Shown here in pieces: positions 22,097 through 31,068 of a stretch of 47,375 bases of DNA. The notes below the pieces were generated by a model. That model was given only the letters and a program-made list of their open reading frames with translations, was not told the origin of the DNA and searched no databases. The DNA is taken from NCBI GenBank assembly GCA_003105195.1, contig PQAH01000037.1, forward strand, positions 1 through 47,375. Direction: 5' to 3'. Both the position numbers and the translations under genes were made by a program. Origin of the DNA: Bradyrhizobiaceae bacterium. GTDB lineage: Bacteria > Pseudomonadota > Alphaproteobacteria > Rhizobiales > Xanthobacteraceae. The first letter of the stretch is position 1; each line of letters starts with the position of its first letter.

Positions 22097-22936
22097 ATGT
22101 CCCTGCAGGGCGGAACATCGGCGGCGAAGATCGTGGCGCCCGTGATGGGCGTGCGCGAGGCCGACGCCGACGGCAAGGACCGCAAGTTCGTCACCGCGCT
22201 CGCGCGCGGGCTCGAGGTGCTGCGCGCCTTCACGCCGAGCGAGGGACAGCTCGGCAACGGCGAGATCGCCGAGCGCACCGGCCTCGCCAAGCCGACCGTC
22301 TCGCGCCTCACCTATACGCTCACCAAGCTCGGCTACCTCGCCCATCTCGAGCGCCTGGGGAAGTACCAGCTCACGCCCGCCGCGCTCGCGCTCGGCTATT
22401 CGGCGCTCGCCAACATGCGCATCCGCCAGGTCGCGCGCGTGCACATGCAGGAGCTCGCCGACTATGCGGGCGCCTCCGTCGCGCTCGGCACGCGCGACCG
22501 GCTGGGCCTGATCTATGTCGAGCACTGCCGCAGCAAGTACGGCGTGATGCTGCGTCTCGCGCTCGGCTCGCGCATCCCGGTCGCCACCACGGCCATGGGC
22601 CGCGCCATGATCGCTGCGATGTCGGAGCCCGAGCGCGACTGGCTGCTCGGCTACGTCAAGCGCGCCGAGGGCAAGAACTGGCCGCAGGTGAAGGCCGGCA
22701 TCGAGCGCGCCGTCAAGGAGGTGGCGGCGCGCGGCTTCACGCTCTCGCTCGGCGAATGGGAGCGCGACATCAACGCGGTCGGCGCCGCCTGCCTGGCGCC
22801 CGACGGCTCCGGCCTGTTCGCCTTCAATTGCGGGGCGCCGGCCTTTCAGTTCACGCGCGAGCGGCTGGAGTCCGACATCGGCCCGCGGCTCGTGAACATG
22901 GTGCGTAACGTCGAAGTGGACCTGGGCGGCCGCTGA
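22097..22936 (+). CDS. IclR-family transcriptional regulator
   Basis: A 279-residue regulator. Residues 31-90 form the winged helix-turn-helix, with recognition region NGEIAERTGLAKPTVSRLTY and wing LGKYQLTPAALALG. The rest is the effector domain, including ALGSRIPVATTAMGRAMIAA and GFTLSLGEWERDINAVGAA, the usual pocket segments. The ATG at 22097 has GAGGGTGG just upstream; a TTG at 22076 is less likely. It is divergent from the pim-like operon and upstream of a liv cluster, so it probably controls one or both. IclR proteins may repress or activate; the direction is unknown. Confidence 0.92.
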   Translation: MSLQGGTSAAKIVAPVMGVREADADGKDRKFVTALARGLEVLRAFTPSEGQLGNGEIAERTGLAKPTVSRLTYTLTKLGYLAHLERLGKYQLTPAALALGYSALANMRIRQVARVHMQELADYAGASVALGTRDRLGLIYVEHCRSKYGVMLRLALGSRIPVATTAMGRAMIAAMSEPERDWLLGYVKRAEGKNWPQVKAGIERAVKEVAARGFTLSLGEWERDINAVGAACLAPDGSGLFAFNCGAPAFQFTRERLESDIGPRLVNMVRNVEVDLGGR

Positions 22937-22992
22937 CGCATCCTCGGGGTGCGCCGGCAGCAAGAGCCGCAGGGTCGAAGAAGGGGAAGCGT

Positions 22993-23067
22993 ATGGAGTG
23001 GCACGTGGCTGCCGCGCGCCTCGCGGGCCTGCGTCCCGGATCGCGATTCTTCGGGTGTCGGCCGTGA
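22993..23067 (+). CDS. Possible 24-residue leader peptide ahead of livG
   Basis: An ATG at 22993 follows AAGGGGAAGC, the best ribosome binding site in this gap. It opens a 24-codon frame starting MEWHVAAARLAG and ending in a TGA that overlaps the GTG at 23064 as GTGA. That GTG is in frame with livG. The arrangement suggests a leader coupled to livG translation. It may equally be chance in GC-rich DNA; the peptide shows no run of a single amino acid that would indicate classical attenuation. Confidence 0.3.
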   Translation: MEWHVAAARLAGLRPGSRFFGCRP

Positions 23068-23875
23068 CGGTCGTCGAGACCATGTCGTCGCGCGCCGCCG
23101 CCGCGGATCCGGCGGCGCCGCTGGTCGAGGTGCGCGGGATCGGCGTCCGCTTCGGCGGCATCGTCGCGCTCGACGGCGTCTCCTTCACGATCGCGGAACG
23201 CCAGATGCTCGGGCTGATCGGCCCGAACGGCGCCGGCAAGACCACGCTGTTCAACTGCTTCAGCCGGCTCTACACGCCGGTCGCCGGCGACATCCTGTTC
23301 GAGGGTGCGAGCATCCTCGACAAGCCGGCGCACCGCATCGTCGAGATCGGCATCGGCCGCACCTTCCAGAACCTCGCGCTGTTCCGCACCATGACGGTGC
23401 TCGACAATGTGCGCGCCGGCAGCCACCACCTCGGCGCCAGCGGCTTCTTCGGCGACGCGGTGCGCCTGCCCACGGTCGGCCGCCAGGAGCGCGCGCTCAC
23501 CGAGGCGGCCTGGGAGCTGATCGACTATCTCGATCTCGGCGACGTGGCGTTCCGGCGCGTGGCCGACCTTCCCTTCGGCGTGCAGAAGCGGGTCGAGCTC
23601 GCGCGCGCGCTCGCGGCGCGGCCGCGGCTGCTGCTGCTCGACGAGCCGGCCGGCGGCCTCAACCACGGCGAGGTGGACGAGCTCGGGGCGCTGATCCGCC
23701 GCATCCGCGACGAGCGCCGGCTCACGGTGCTGCTCGTCGAGCACCACATGAATCTGGTGATGTCCATCTGCGACAAGGTCGTGGCCCTGGACTTCGGCCG
23801 CAAGATCGCCGACGGCACGCCCGCCGAAGTGCAGCGCGACCCCGACGTGATCGCGGCCTATCTGGGGACCGCGGC

Positions 23876-23879
<4 letters not shown>
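23064..23879 (+). CDS. livG: HAAT-family ABC transporter ATPase, LivG type (second system)
   Basis: About 271 residues. Walker A is GPNGAGKTT (about 53-61), the LivG-type signature region is LPFGVQKRVELARALA, Walker B is LLLLDEPAGGL and the H-loop is VEHHM. The start is uncertain: a GTG at 23064 overlaps a preceding short frame, and an ATG at 23082 is the alternative, giving 265 residues. It opens the second liv cluster, which follows the IclR gene on the same strand by about 127 bases. The overlap with the next gene is ATGA. Confidence 0.9.
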
Positions 23880-24592
<713 letters not shown>

Positions 24593-24623
24593 GAATGCCG
24601 ATGTGCGCACAAGTTCCTCCGCG

Positions 24624-24730
24624 GTCATCCCGGCCGAGAGCCGGGATCCATATCCCCTGTGAAGCGGAGTCTGGAATGCGGTGGTCATGGATCCCGGCGC
24701 GCGCTCGCTGCGCTCGCTCGGCCGGGACGG
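24624..24730. repeat. Extragenic palindromic element between livF and livH
   Basis: The left half gtcatcccggccgagagccg then gggatccat faces a right half atggatcccggcgcgcgctc then gctgcgctcgctcggccgggac. The ends gccgggatccat and atggatcccggc are exact reverse complements. It is the same family as the element at 16681. It fills most of the intergenic gap inside an operon, so a transcript crossing it would carry a strong hairpin. Confidence 0.8.
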
Positions 24731-24752
24731 CGGCGGAGTAGGAACCAGCGCC

Positions 24753-25631
24753 ATGGAGCTCCTCCTGCACCAGGTCCTGGCCGGCCTCGCCACCGGCGGC
24801 ATCTATGCCTGCATGGCGCTCGCCGTGGTGATGATCTACCAGGCGATCGACCACCTGAATTTCGCCCAGGGCGAGATGGCGATGTTCTCGACCTTCATCG
24901 CCTGGCAGCTCCTGCAATGGGGCGTGCCCTATTGGGCGGCCTTCGTGCTCACCATCGCCATCTCGTTCCTGGCCGGCGTGGTCATCGAGCGCACCGTGTT
25001 CAAGCCGATCCACAAGGCGCCGGTGCTCACCCACGTGGTGATGTTCATCGCCCTGTTCGCGATCATCAACTCGGCCGCGGGCTTCATCTGGGACTTCACC
25101 ATCAAGAGCGTGCCGAGCCCGTTCGGCACGCAGCCGCTGTTCGGCCAGCGCCTGATCAGCGCCCACGACGCCGGCATGATCGCGGTCACCCTGGTGCTCC
25201 TCGTGCTGCTCTATCTGTTCTTCCGCCACACCCGCGTCGGCCTCGCGATGCGGGCGGCGGCCGCCAATCCGGACTCCGCCCGGCTCGCCGGCATCCGCGT
25301 CGGCTGGATGGTGGCGCTCGGCTGGGGGATGGCGGCGGCGGTCGGCTCGGTCGCCGGCATGCTGATCGCCCCGGTCGTGTTCCTCGAGCCCAACATGATG
25401 CTCTCGATCCTGCTCTACGGCTTCGCGGCCGCGGTGGTGGGCGGCCTCACCAGCCCGGGCGGCGCCGTGTTCGGCGGCTTCGCGGTGGGCGTGGTCGAGA
25501 ACCTCGCGGGCACCTTCATCCCCTATGTCGGCCGCGAGCTGAAGCTCTCGATCGCGCTCTTCATCATCGTCGCGGTGCTGATCGTGAAGCCCTCCGGCCT
25601 GTTCGGCCGCCGCGTCGTCACCCGGGTCTGA
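24753..25631 (+). CDS. livH: HAAT-family ABC transporter permease, LivH type (second system)
   Basis: A 292-residue inner-membrane permease starting MELLLHQVLAGLATGGIYAC. The LivH pattern is clear in IDHLNFAQGEMAMFSTFIAW and in the late coupling loop VVGGLTSPGGAVFGGFAVGV. The ATG at 24753 is chosen because the upstream in-frame extension from 24681 lies in the palindromic repeat and is not hydrophobic. It is followed by livM with a three-base gap. Confidence 0.93.
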   Translation: MELLLHQVLAGLATGGIYACMALAVVMIYQAIDHLNFAQGEMAMFSTFIAWQLLQWGVPYWAAFVLTIAISFLAGVVIERTVFKPIHKAPVLTHVVMFIALFAIINSAAGFIWDFTIKSVPSPFGTQPLFGQRLISAHDAGMIAVTLVLLVLLYLFFRHTRVGLAMRAAAANPDSARLAGIRVGWMVALGWGMAAAVGSVAGMLIAPVVFLEPNMMLSILLYGFAAAVVGGLTSPGGAVFGGFAVGVVENLAGTFIPYVGRELKLSIALFIIVAVLIVKPSGLFGRRVVTRV

Positions 25632-25634
25632 GCC

Positions 25635-26651
25635 ATGCACGACCGCGCCGTCGCCCACGTCAAGTCTCCGCCGGCCGGCACGCTCGCGGGCGTCTCGCTC
25701 GACATCTGGCGCCGGCTCGCGATCGCGGGCGCGCTCGCGGTCGCGCTCGCCGTGCCCTTCGCGGCCAAGAACTTCTTCATCTTCCAGATGACGCTGGCGA
25801 TCATCTACGCGATCGCGATCCTCGGGCTCAACCTGCTGACCGGCTTCAACGGCCAGTTCTCGCTCGGCCACAGCGCCTTCTACGCGCTCGGTGCCTACAC
25901 GGCCGCGATCATGATGGAGCACGGCGGCCTCGGCTACTACTGGACGCTGCCCGCCGCCGGCATGGTCTGCTTCGTGGCGGGCTTCCTGTTCGGCCTGCCG
26001 GCACTGCGGCTCGAGGGCATCTACCTGGCGCTCGCCACCTTCGCGCTCGCGGTCGCGATGCCGCAGATCCTCAAGTCGACACCGCTCGAGCCCTGGACCG
26101 GCGGCGTGCAGGGCATCGTCATCATCAAGCCCGACGCACCCTTCGGATTGCCGCTCAACTCCGACCAGTGGCTCTATTTCCTCTCCCTCGCGGTCGCGCT
26201 CGTGCTCTACGCCTGCGCCGTCAACCTGGTCGGCAGCCGTACCGGGCGCGCCATGATCGCGATCCGCGACCACCCGATCGCGGCGAGCGCCATGGGGATC
26301 AACGTCTCGCTCTACAAGTCGCTCACCTTCGGCGTGAGCGCGCTCTACACCGGCGTCGCCGGCGCGCTCGGCGCCGTCGCGATCTCATTCGTCGCCCCGG
26401 ACAGCTTCACCTTCGTGCTCGCGATCGGCCTGTTCGTCGGCCTCGTGGTCGGCGGGGTCGGCTCGATCCCCGGCACGCTGTTCGGCGGCCTGTTCGTGCT
26501 GTTCGTGCCGAACATCGCCGAGCACATCTCCAAGGGCCTCGCGGGCGCCGCCTACGGGGTCATCCTCATGCTCATCATCTACGCCATGCCTTCGGGCGCG
26601 GCCGGGCTTTGCCGGTTGATCATCGGCAAATTCGTGCGACACGGCCGATGA
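25635..26651 (+). CDS. livM: HAAT-family ABC transporter permease, LivM type (second system)
   Basis: A 338-residue permease. A polar N-terminus of about 25 residues precedes helices such as RLAIAGALAVALAVPFAA and AIIYAIAILGLNLLTGFNGQ. The LivM marker FSLGHSAFYALGAYTAAIMM and coupling segment VVGGVGSIPGTLFGGLFVLF are present. It pairs with LivH to form the membrane channel. The binding-protein gene follows after 26 bases with a strong GGAGGAAA box. Confidence 0.93.
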   Translation: MHDRAVAHVKSPPAGTLAGVSLDIWRRLAIAGALAVALAVPFAAKNFFIFQMTLAIIYAIAILGLNLLTGFNGQFSLGHSAFYALGAYTAAIMMEHGGLGYYWTLPAAGMVCFVAGFLFGLPALRLEGIYLALATFALAVAMPQILKSTPLEPWTGGVQGIVIIKPDAPFGLPLNSDQWLYFLSLAVALVLYACAVNLVGSRTGRAMIAIRDHPIAASAMGINVSLYKSLTFGVSALYTGVAGALGAVAISFVAPDSFTFVLAIGLFVGLVVGGVGSIPGTLFGGLFVLFVPNIAEHISKGLAGAAYGVILMLIIYAMPSGAAGLCRLIIGKFVRHGR

Positions 26652-26677
26652 ACGGCCGGCATCATGGAGGAAATGTC

Positions 26678-27892
26678 ATGCTGAGCAGACGCCTGTTGAT
26701 GGCCACCGCCGCGGCGGGTCTCGTCGCGGTTGCGACCCCCGCCGCCGCGCAGAAGAAATACGATACCGGCGCGAGCGACACCGAGATCAAGATCGGCAAC
26801 ATCAATCCCTACAGCGGCCCGGCCTCCGCCTATGGCTTGATCGGCCGCACCATCGGCGCCTACTTCAAGAAGGTGAACGACGACGGCGGCATCAACGGCC
26901 GCAAGATCAACTACATCTCCTACGACGACGGCTACAGCCCGCCCAAGGCGGTCGAGCAGGCGCGCAAGCTGGTCGAGAGCGACGAGGTGCTCCTGATCTT
27001 CCAGAGCCTCGGCACGCCGTCCAACACGGCGATCCACAAGTACATGAACGCCAAGAAGGTGCCGCAGCTCTTCGTCGCCACCGGCGCCACCAAATGGGGC
27101 GATCCCAAGAGCTTCCCCTGGACCATGGGCTGGCAGCCGAACTACCAGAGCGAGGGCCGCATCTACGCGCAGTACCTGCTCAAGAACCATCCCCAGGGCA
27201 AGGTCGCGATCCTCTACCAGAACGACGACTACGGGAAGGACTACGTCAAGGGCCTCAAGGACGGGCTCGGCGGCAAGATCAAGATCGTCGCCGAGGCGCC
27301 CTACGAGCCGGCCGATCCGACCGTCGACTCGCAGATCATCAGCCTCAAGGCCTCCGGCGCCGACGTGTTCTTCAACGTGACCACGCCCAAGTTCGCCGCC
27401 CAGGCGATCAAGAAGATGCACGAGATCGGCTGGAAGCCGGTGCACCTCCTCAACAACGTCTCGAACTCGGTCGGCTCCGTGCTCAAGCCCGCCGGCTTCG
27501 AGGCCGCCAAGGGCATCCTCTCGACCGGCTACATCAAGGACGCGACCGACCCGACCTGGAAGGACGATGCCGGCCTGAAGGAATGGGCCGCCTTCATGGA
27601 CAAGTACTTCCCGGAGGGCGACAAGACCTCGAGCTTCACGGTCTACGGCTACACGGTCGCTCAGACCCTGGTGCAGGTCCTCAAGCAGTGCGGCGACGAC
27701 CTCACGCGGGCGAACGTGATGAAGCAGGCCGCGAGCCTGAAGGACTTCGCGCCGCCGATGCTGCTGCCCGGCATCAAGATCAACACCAGCAGCACCGACT
27801 TCTACCCGATCGAGCAGATGCAGATGCAGCGCTTCACCGGCGAGCGCTGGGAGCTGTTCGGCCCGATCATCAGCGGCGAGGTGGGCAGCTGA
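26678..27892 (+). CDS. HAAT ABC transporter substrate-binding protein (second system)
   Basis: A 404-residue periplasmic binding protein, last in the operon. Residues 1-24 are a signal peptide with MLSRRLLMATAAAG and a cut after TPAAA. The mature protein shows KIGNINPYSGPASAYG, YISYDDGYSPPKAVEQARKL and VAILYQNDDYGKDYVKGLKD, which form the type I fold's ligand-facing loops. It is only distantly similar to the two binding proteins at 5429-7817, so the substrates should differ. GGAGGAAATGTC precedes the ATG, suggesting high expression, as expected for a binding protein. Confidence 0.94.
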   Translation: MLSRRLLMATAAAGLVAVATPAAAQKKYDTGASDTEIKIGNINPYSGPASAYGLIGRTIGAYFKKVNDDGGINGRKINYISYDDGYSPPKAVEQARKLVESDEVLLIFQSLGTPSNTAIHKYMNAKKVPQLFVATGATKWGDPKSFPWTMGWQPNYQSEGRIYAQYLLKNHPQGKVAILYQNDDYGKDYVKGLKDGLGGKIKIVAEAPYEPADPTVDSQIISLKASGADVFFNVTTPKFAAQAIKKMHEIGWKPVHLLNNVSNSVGSVLKPAGFEAAKGILSTGYIKDATDPTWKDDAGLKEWAAFMDKYFPEGDKTSSFTVYGYTVAQTLVQVLKQCGDDLTRANVMKQAASLKDFAPPMLLPGIKINTSSTDFYPIEQMQMQRFTGERWELFGPIISGEVGS

Positions 27893-27915
27893 GGCTCTCC
27901 TGATCGCGCATCCCG

Positions 27916-27946
27916 CGCCGCCGCCGCGAGACCCGCGGCGGCGGCG
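27916..27946 (+). terminator. Intrinsic-terminator-like hairpin after the second liv operon
   Basis: Perfect 13-bp arms cgccgccgccgcg (27916-27928) and cgcggcggcggcg (27934-27946) close a five-base loop, followed by TTTC. It lies 23 bases beyond the stop of the binding-protein gene. The T-tract is short, so the stem is the main termination signal. Confidence 0.75.
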
Positions 27947-28100
27947 TTTCGATTCGGGCCGGATCGGCCCCGCCTCGCGGCCGGCGGCGCCGCCGCGGCG
28001 CCTTTCATGCCCTGCAAGCCGCGCCGCGCGCCGGCATGGACAAGACGACACCGATCGGGGAAGTTCGGGCCCCCGCGTCATCCGTATCGGAGACGACCGA

Positions 28101-29294
28101 ATGCCGTTTCCCCGGGCCTCGACGGCGCTGTCGCGCTTCACGGTGCTCGACCTCACGCGCGTGCGCGCGGGGCCGACCTGCGTGCGCCAGCTCGCCGACT
28201 GGGGCGCCAATGTCGTCAAGATCGAGTCCCCGGAGCACATGGACGGCGGCGAGCCGCTCGGCGGCCCGCGCGAGAACGCCGACTTCCAGAACCTGCACCG
28301 CAACAAGCGCGGCCTCACCCTCAACCTGAAGAGCGCCGAGGGCGTCGCGGTCCTCGAGCGCCTGGTCGCCAAGGCCGACGTGCTGGTCGAGAACTACCGG
28401 CCCGACGTGAAGCGGCGCCTCGGCATCGATGACGAGAGGCTGCGCGCCGTCAATCCGCGCCTGATCTATGCCAGCATCTCGGGCTTCGGGCAGACCGGCC
28501 CCTATGCGACGCGCCCGGGCTTCGACCAGATCGCCCAGGGCATGGGCGGGCTGATGTCGATCACGGGGCTGCCCGGCCAGGGGCCGGTGCGCGTCGGCAT
28601 TCCGATCGCGGATCTCTCGGCCGGCCTGTTCGCCGCCATCGGGATCCTGGTGGCGCTCATCGAGCGCGAGCAGTCGGGCGAGGGCCAGCGCATCGAGACC
28701 TCGCTGCTGCAGGCGCAGATCTTCATGCTCGACTTCCAGGCCGCGCGCTGGCTGGTCGCCGGCGAGGTCGCGCCCCAGGCCGGCAACAACCATCCGACCA
28801 GCATTCCGACCGGGGTGTTCGGGACCGCCGACGGCCACATCAACATCGCGACCGCGGGCCACACCATGTGGGAGCGTCTGTGCCGGGCGATCGACGCCGC
28901 CGACCTCCTCGACGTGCCCGACTACGCGACCGGCGCGGCGCGTTCCAAGAACCGCGACGCGCTCAATGCCGAGATCGAGCGCCGGCTCGCCGGCCGCACC
29001 AGCGCCGAATGGGTCGAGCGCATCAACGGCGCCGGCGTGCCCTGCGGGCCGATCTACCGCGTCAACGAGATGTTCGCCGACCCGCAGGTGCGCCATCTCG
29101 GTCCGTCCCAGCCGGTCGTCACCCGGGACGGCGCGACGCTGAACCTGCTGGCCCAGCCGGTGTCGCTGTCGCGCACGCCGAGCCGCCTCGCCGCGCCGCC
29201 GCCCGCGCGCGGCGAGCACACCGACGAGGTGCTCGCCGAGTTCGGCTTCTCGCGCCAGGAGATCGCGGCGCTGCGGGACTCGAAGATCCTGTGA
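28101..29294 (+). CDS. Class III CoA-transferase (CaiB/BaiF family)
   Basis: A 397-residue enzyme that would move CoA between acyl groups through an aspartyl intermediate. The family start FTVLDLTRVRAGPTCVRQLA, the NxNKRGLTLNLK-type segment and SISGFGQTGPYATRPGFDQI are present. D171 in GIPIADLSAGLFAAIG is the expected nucleophile. GGAG lies eight bases before the ATG. It heads a co-directional group with a crotonase, an SDR and a tricarboxylate-type transporter, so it probably activates the imported acid. The acid is not identifiable. Confidence 0.92.
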   Translation: MPFPRASTALSRFTVLDLTRVRAGPTCVRQLADWGANVVKIESPEHMDGGEPLGGPRENADFQNLHRNKRGLTLNLKSAEGVAVLERLVAKADVLVENYRPDVKRRLGIDDERLRAVNPRLIYASISGFGQTGPYATRPGFDQIAQGMGGLMSITGLPGQGPVRVGIPIADLSAGLFAAIGILVALIEREQSGEGQRIETSLLQAQIFMLDFQAARWLVAGEVAPQAGNNHPTSIPTGVFGTADGHINIATAGHTMWERLCRAIDAADLLDVPDYATGAARSKNRDALNAEIERRLAGRTSAEWVERINGAGVPCGPIYRVNEMFADPQVRHLGPSQPVVTRDGATLNLLAQPVSLSRTPSRLAAPPPARGEHTDEVLAEFGFSRQEIAALRDSKIL

Positions 29295-29325
29295 ACGCGC
29301 TCCCGAGCAGCAAGGAATCCCGATC

Positions 29326-30117
29326 ATGACCCAGACCGACAAGGTGCTCTCGCGCAAGGAGGGGCGGGTCGGCACCGTCATCTTCAACAATCCGGAGCGG
29401 CACAATGCGATGTCGCTTCCCATGTGGGAGGCGACCGCGCGCATCCTCGAGGACTTCGCCCGCGACGCCGAGGTCCGCGTGGTGGTGCTCACCGGCGCCG
29501 GCGGCAAGGCCTTCGTCTCGGGCGCCGACATCTCCCGGTTCGAGGACGAGCGCGCCGACGCGGAGGCGGTCGCCCGCTACAATGCCGCGGTCGAGCGCGC
29601 CTATGCGACCGTGCACGAGTTCCCCAAGCCCACCATCGCGATGATCCGCGGCTATTGCATCGGCGGCGGCCTCGGCCTCGCGGTGTGCTGCGACCTGCGC
29701 ATCTGCGCGGAGGACTCGCGCTTCGCGCTGCCCGCCGCGCGGCTCGGCCTCGGCTACGCCTATGCGGGCATCCGCCGCTTCATCGACCTGGTCGGCCCGG
29801 CCTTCACCAAGGAGATCTTCTTCACGGCGCGCCAGTTCGACGCCGCCGAGGCGCGCGAGATGGGGCTCGTCAACCGCGTGCTGCCCGATGCCGAGGTCGA
29901 GCCCTATGTGAGGGACTATGCCGAGACGATCGCCGGCAATGCGCCGCTCACCGTGAACGCCGTGAAGTTCATCGTCGGCGAGGCGCTCGAGGACGAGGCG
30001 AAGCGCGACGTCGCGCGCTGTGCCGAGATGGTGCAGCGCTGCTTCGCCAGCAACGACTACCATGAGGGCCGCAAGGCCTTCATGGAGAAGCGCAAGCCGG
30101 TCTTCACCGGGACCTGA
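29326..30117 (+). CDS. Crotonase-superfamily protein lacking both hydratase glutamates
   Basis: A 263-residue crotonase fold with the oxyanion-hole segments SGADIS (65-70) and YCIGGG (110-115). The two glutamates of classical enoyl-CoA hydratases are missing: the first position is G117 in GGGLGLAVCCD, and the second is A137 in LPAARLGLGYAYAG. Related proteins I recall share PAARLGLGY, so this is a subfamily trait and not decay. It may act as an isomerase, hydrolase or decarboxylase on a CoA ester rather than as a hydratase. It lies 31 bases after the CoA-transferase gene. Confidence 0.88.
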   Translation: MTQTDKVLSRKEGRVGTVIFNNPERHNAMSLPMWEATARILEDFARDAEVRVVVLTGAGGKAFVSGADISRFEDERADAEAVARYNAAVERAYATVHEFPKPTIAMIRGYCIGGGLGLAVCCDLRICAEDSRFALPAARLGLGYAYAGIRRFIDLVGPAFTKEIFFTARQFDAAEAREMGLVNRVLPDAEVEPYVRDYAETIAGNAPLTVNAVKFIVGEALEDEAKRDVARCAEMVQRCFASNDYHEGRKAFMEKRKPVFTGT

Positions 30118-30161
30118 GCCCGCGGTGCGGCGGGCCGCTCGACCTTGAGGGGGGTAGCCGC

Positions 30162-30911
30162 ATGGCGGAGTCGGGGGAGCTTGCCGGCCGCGTCGCCGTC
30201 GTCACGGGCGCGGGACGCAATATCGGCCGCGCCATCGCGCTCGCGCTCGCCGCAGGCGGCGCCGCCGTGGTCGTCAATGCGCGGTCGAACCGCGGCGAGG
30301 CCGAGGCGGTGGTGCGCGAGATCGCGGCGGCCGGCGGGCAGGCGCTCGCCGCCCTCGGCGACGTCGCGGACGCCGCGGCCGTCGCCGCCATGGCCGGGGC
30401 CGCGCTGCGTCGCTTCGGCCGCATCGACATCCTGGTCAACAACGCGGCGCTGCGCCGCGAGCGGCCGCTCGACCAGCTCGGCTTCGCGGAGTGGCGCGAG
30501 GTGCTGGGCGTCACCCTCGACGGCGCCTTCCACTGCGTGCAGGCCTGCCTGCCGCATCTCGCGGCGAGCGGGGCCGGCGCCATCGTCAACATCGGCGGCC
30601 TGAGCGCCCATACGGGCGCGAAGAACCGCGCCCATGTGGTGACCGCCAAGGCCGGCCTCGTCGGCTTCACCCGCGCGCTCGCCCACGACCTTGCGCCCCA
30701 TGGCGTCACCGTCAACTGCGTCGCGCCCGGCCTGATCGACACGGCGCGCCAGGGACCGGAGCCCGCGCACCATCTCGTCCACGACACGCTCACGGGCCGC
30801 CGCGGCGCCTCCGAGGACGTCGCCGCCACCGTCCGCTTCCTCTGCGGCCCGGGCGGACGCTACATCACGGGCCAGACCATCCAGGTGAACGGCGGCGCCT
30901 TCCTGGGATGA
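30162..30911 (+). CDS. SDR-fold protein with a substituted active site
   Basis: A 249-residue SDR. The cofactor motif TGAGRNIG (15-22) and NNAA (93-96) are intact and the C-terminus QVNGGAFLG is typical. In the catalytic region IVNIGGLSAHTGAKNRAHVV, then TAK, the usual Ser pair is G145-G146. K163 is kept, but the position four before it, normally Tyr, is V159, with H158 beside it. S148 or H158 might substitute. The protein may have changed chemistry or only bind nucleotide. GAGGGGGG precedes the ATG; it follows the crotonase by 44 bases. Confidence 0.88.
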   Translation: MAESGELAGRVAVVTGAGRNIGRAIALALAAGGAAVVVNARSNRGEAEAVVREIAAAGGQALAALGDVADAAAVAAMAGAALRRFGRIDILVNNAALRRERPLDQLGFAEWREVLGVTLDGAFHCVQACLPHLAASGAGAIVNIGGLSAHTGAKNRAHVVTAKAGLVGFTRALAHDLAPHGVTVNCVAPGLIDTARQGPEPAHHLVHDTLTGRRGASEDVAATVRFLCGPGGRYITGQTIQVNGGAFLG

Positions 30912-31068
30912 CGCGCGCCGCTTTTCCGCCGGTGAAATGTGGCGCGCCCGTGCTGCGCGCATTCGGTTGACCCGATCGCGCGCATCGATAGCATCGCCCC
31001 AAGGACAGGCGAGCGAGCGGCTCGGAACTGTCCGCCGGCGGCAACGATCGCCATTCCGGGAGGACGCC

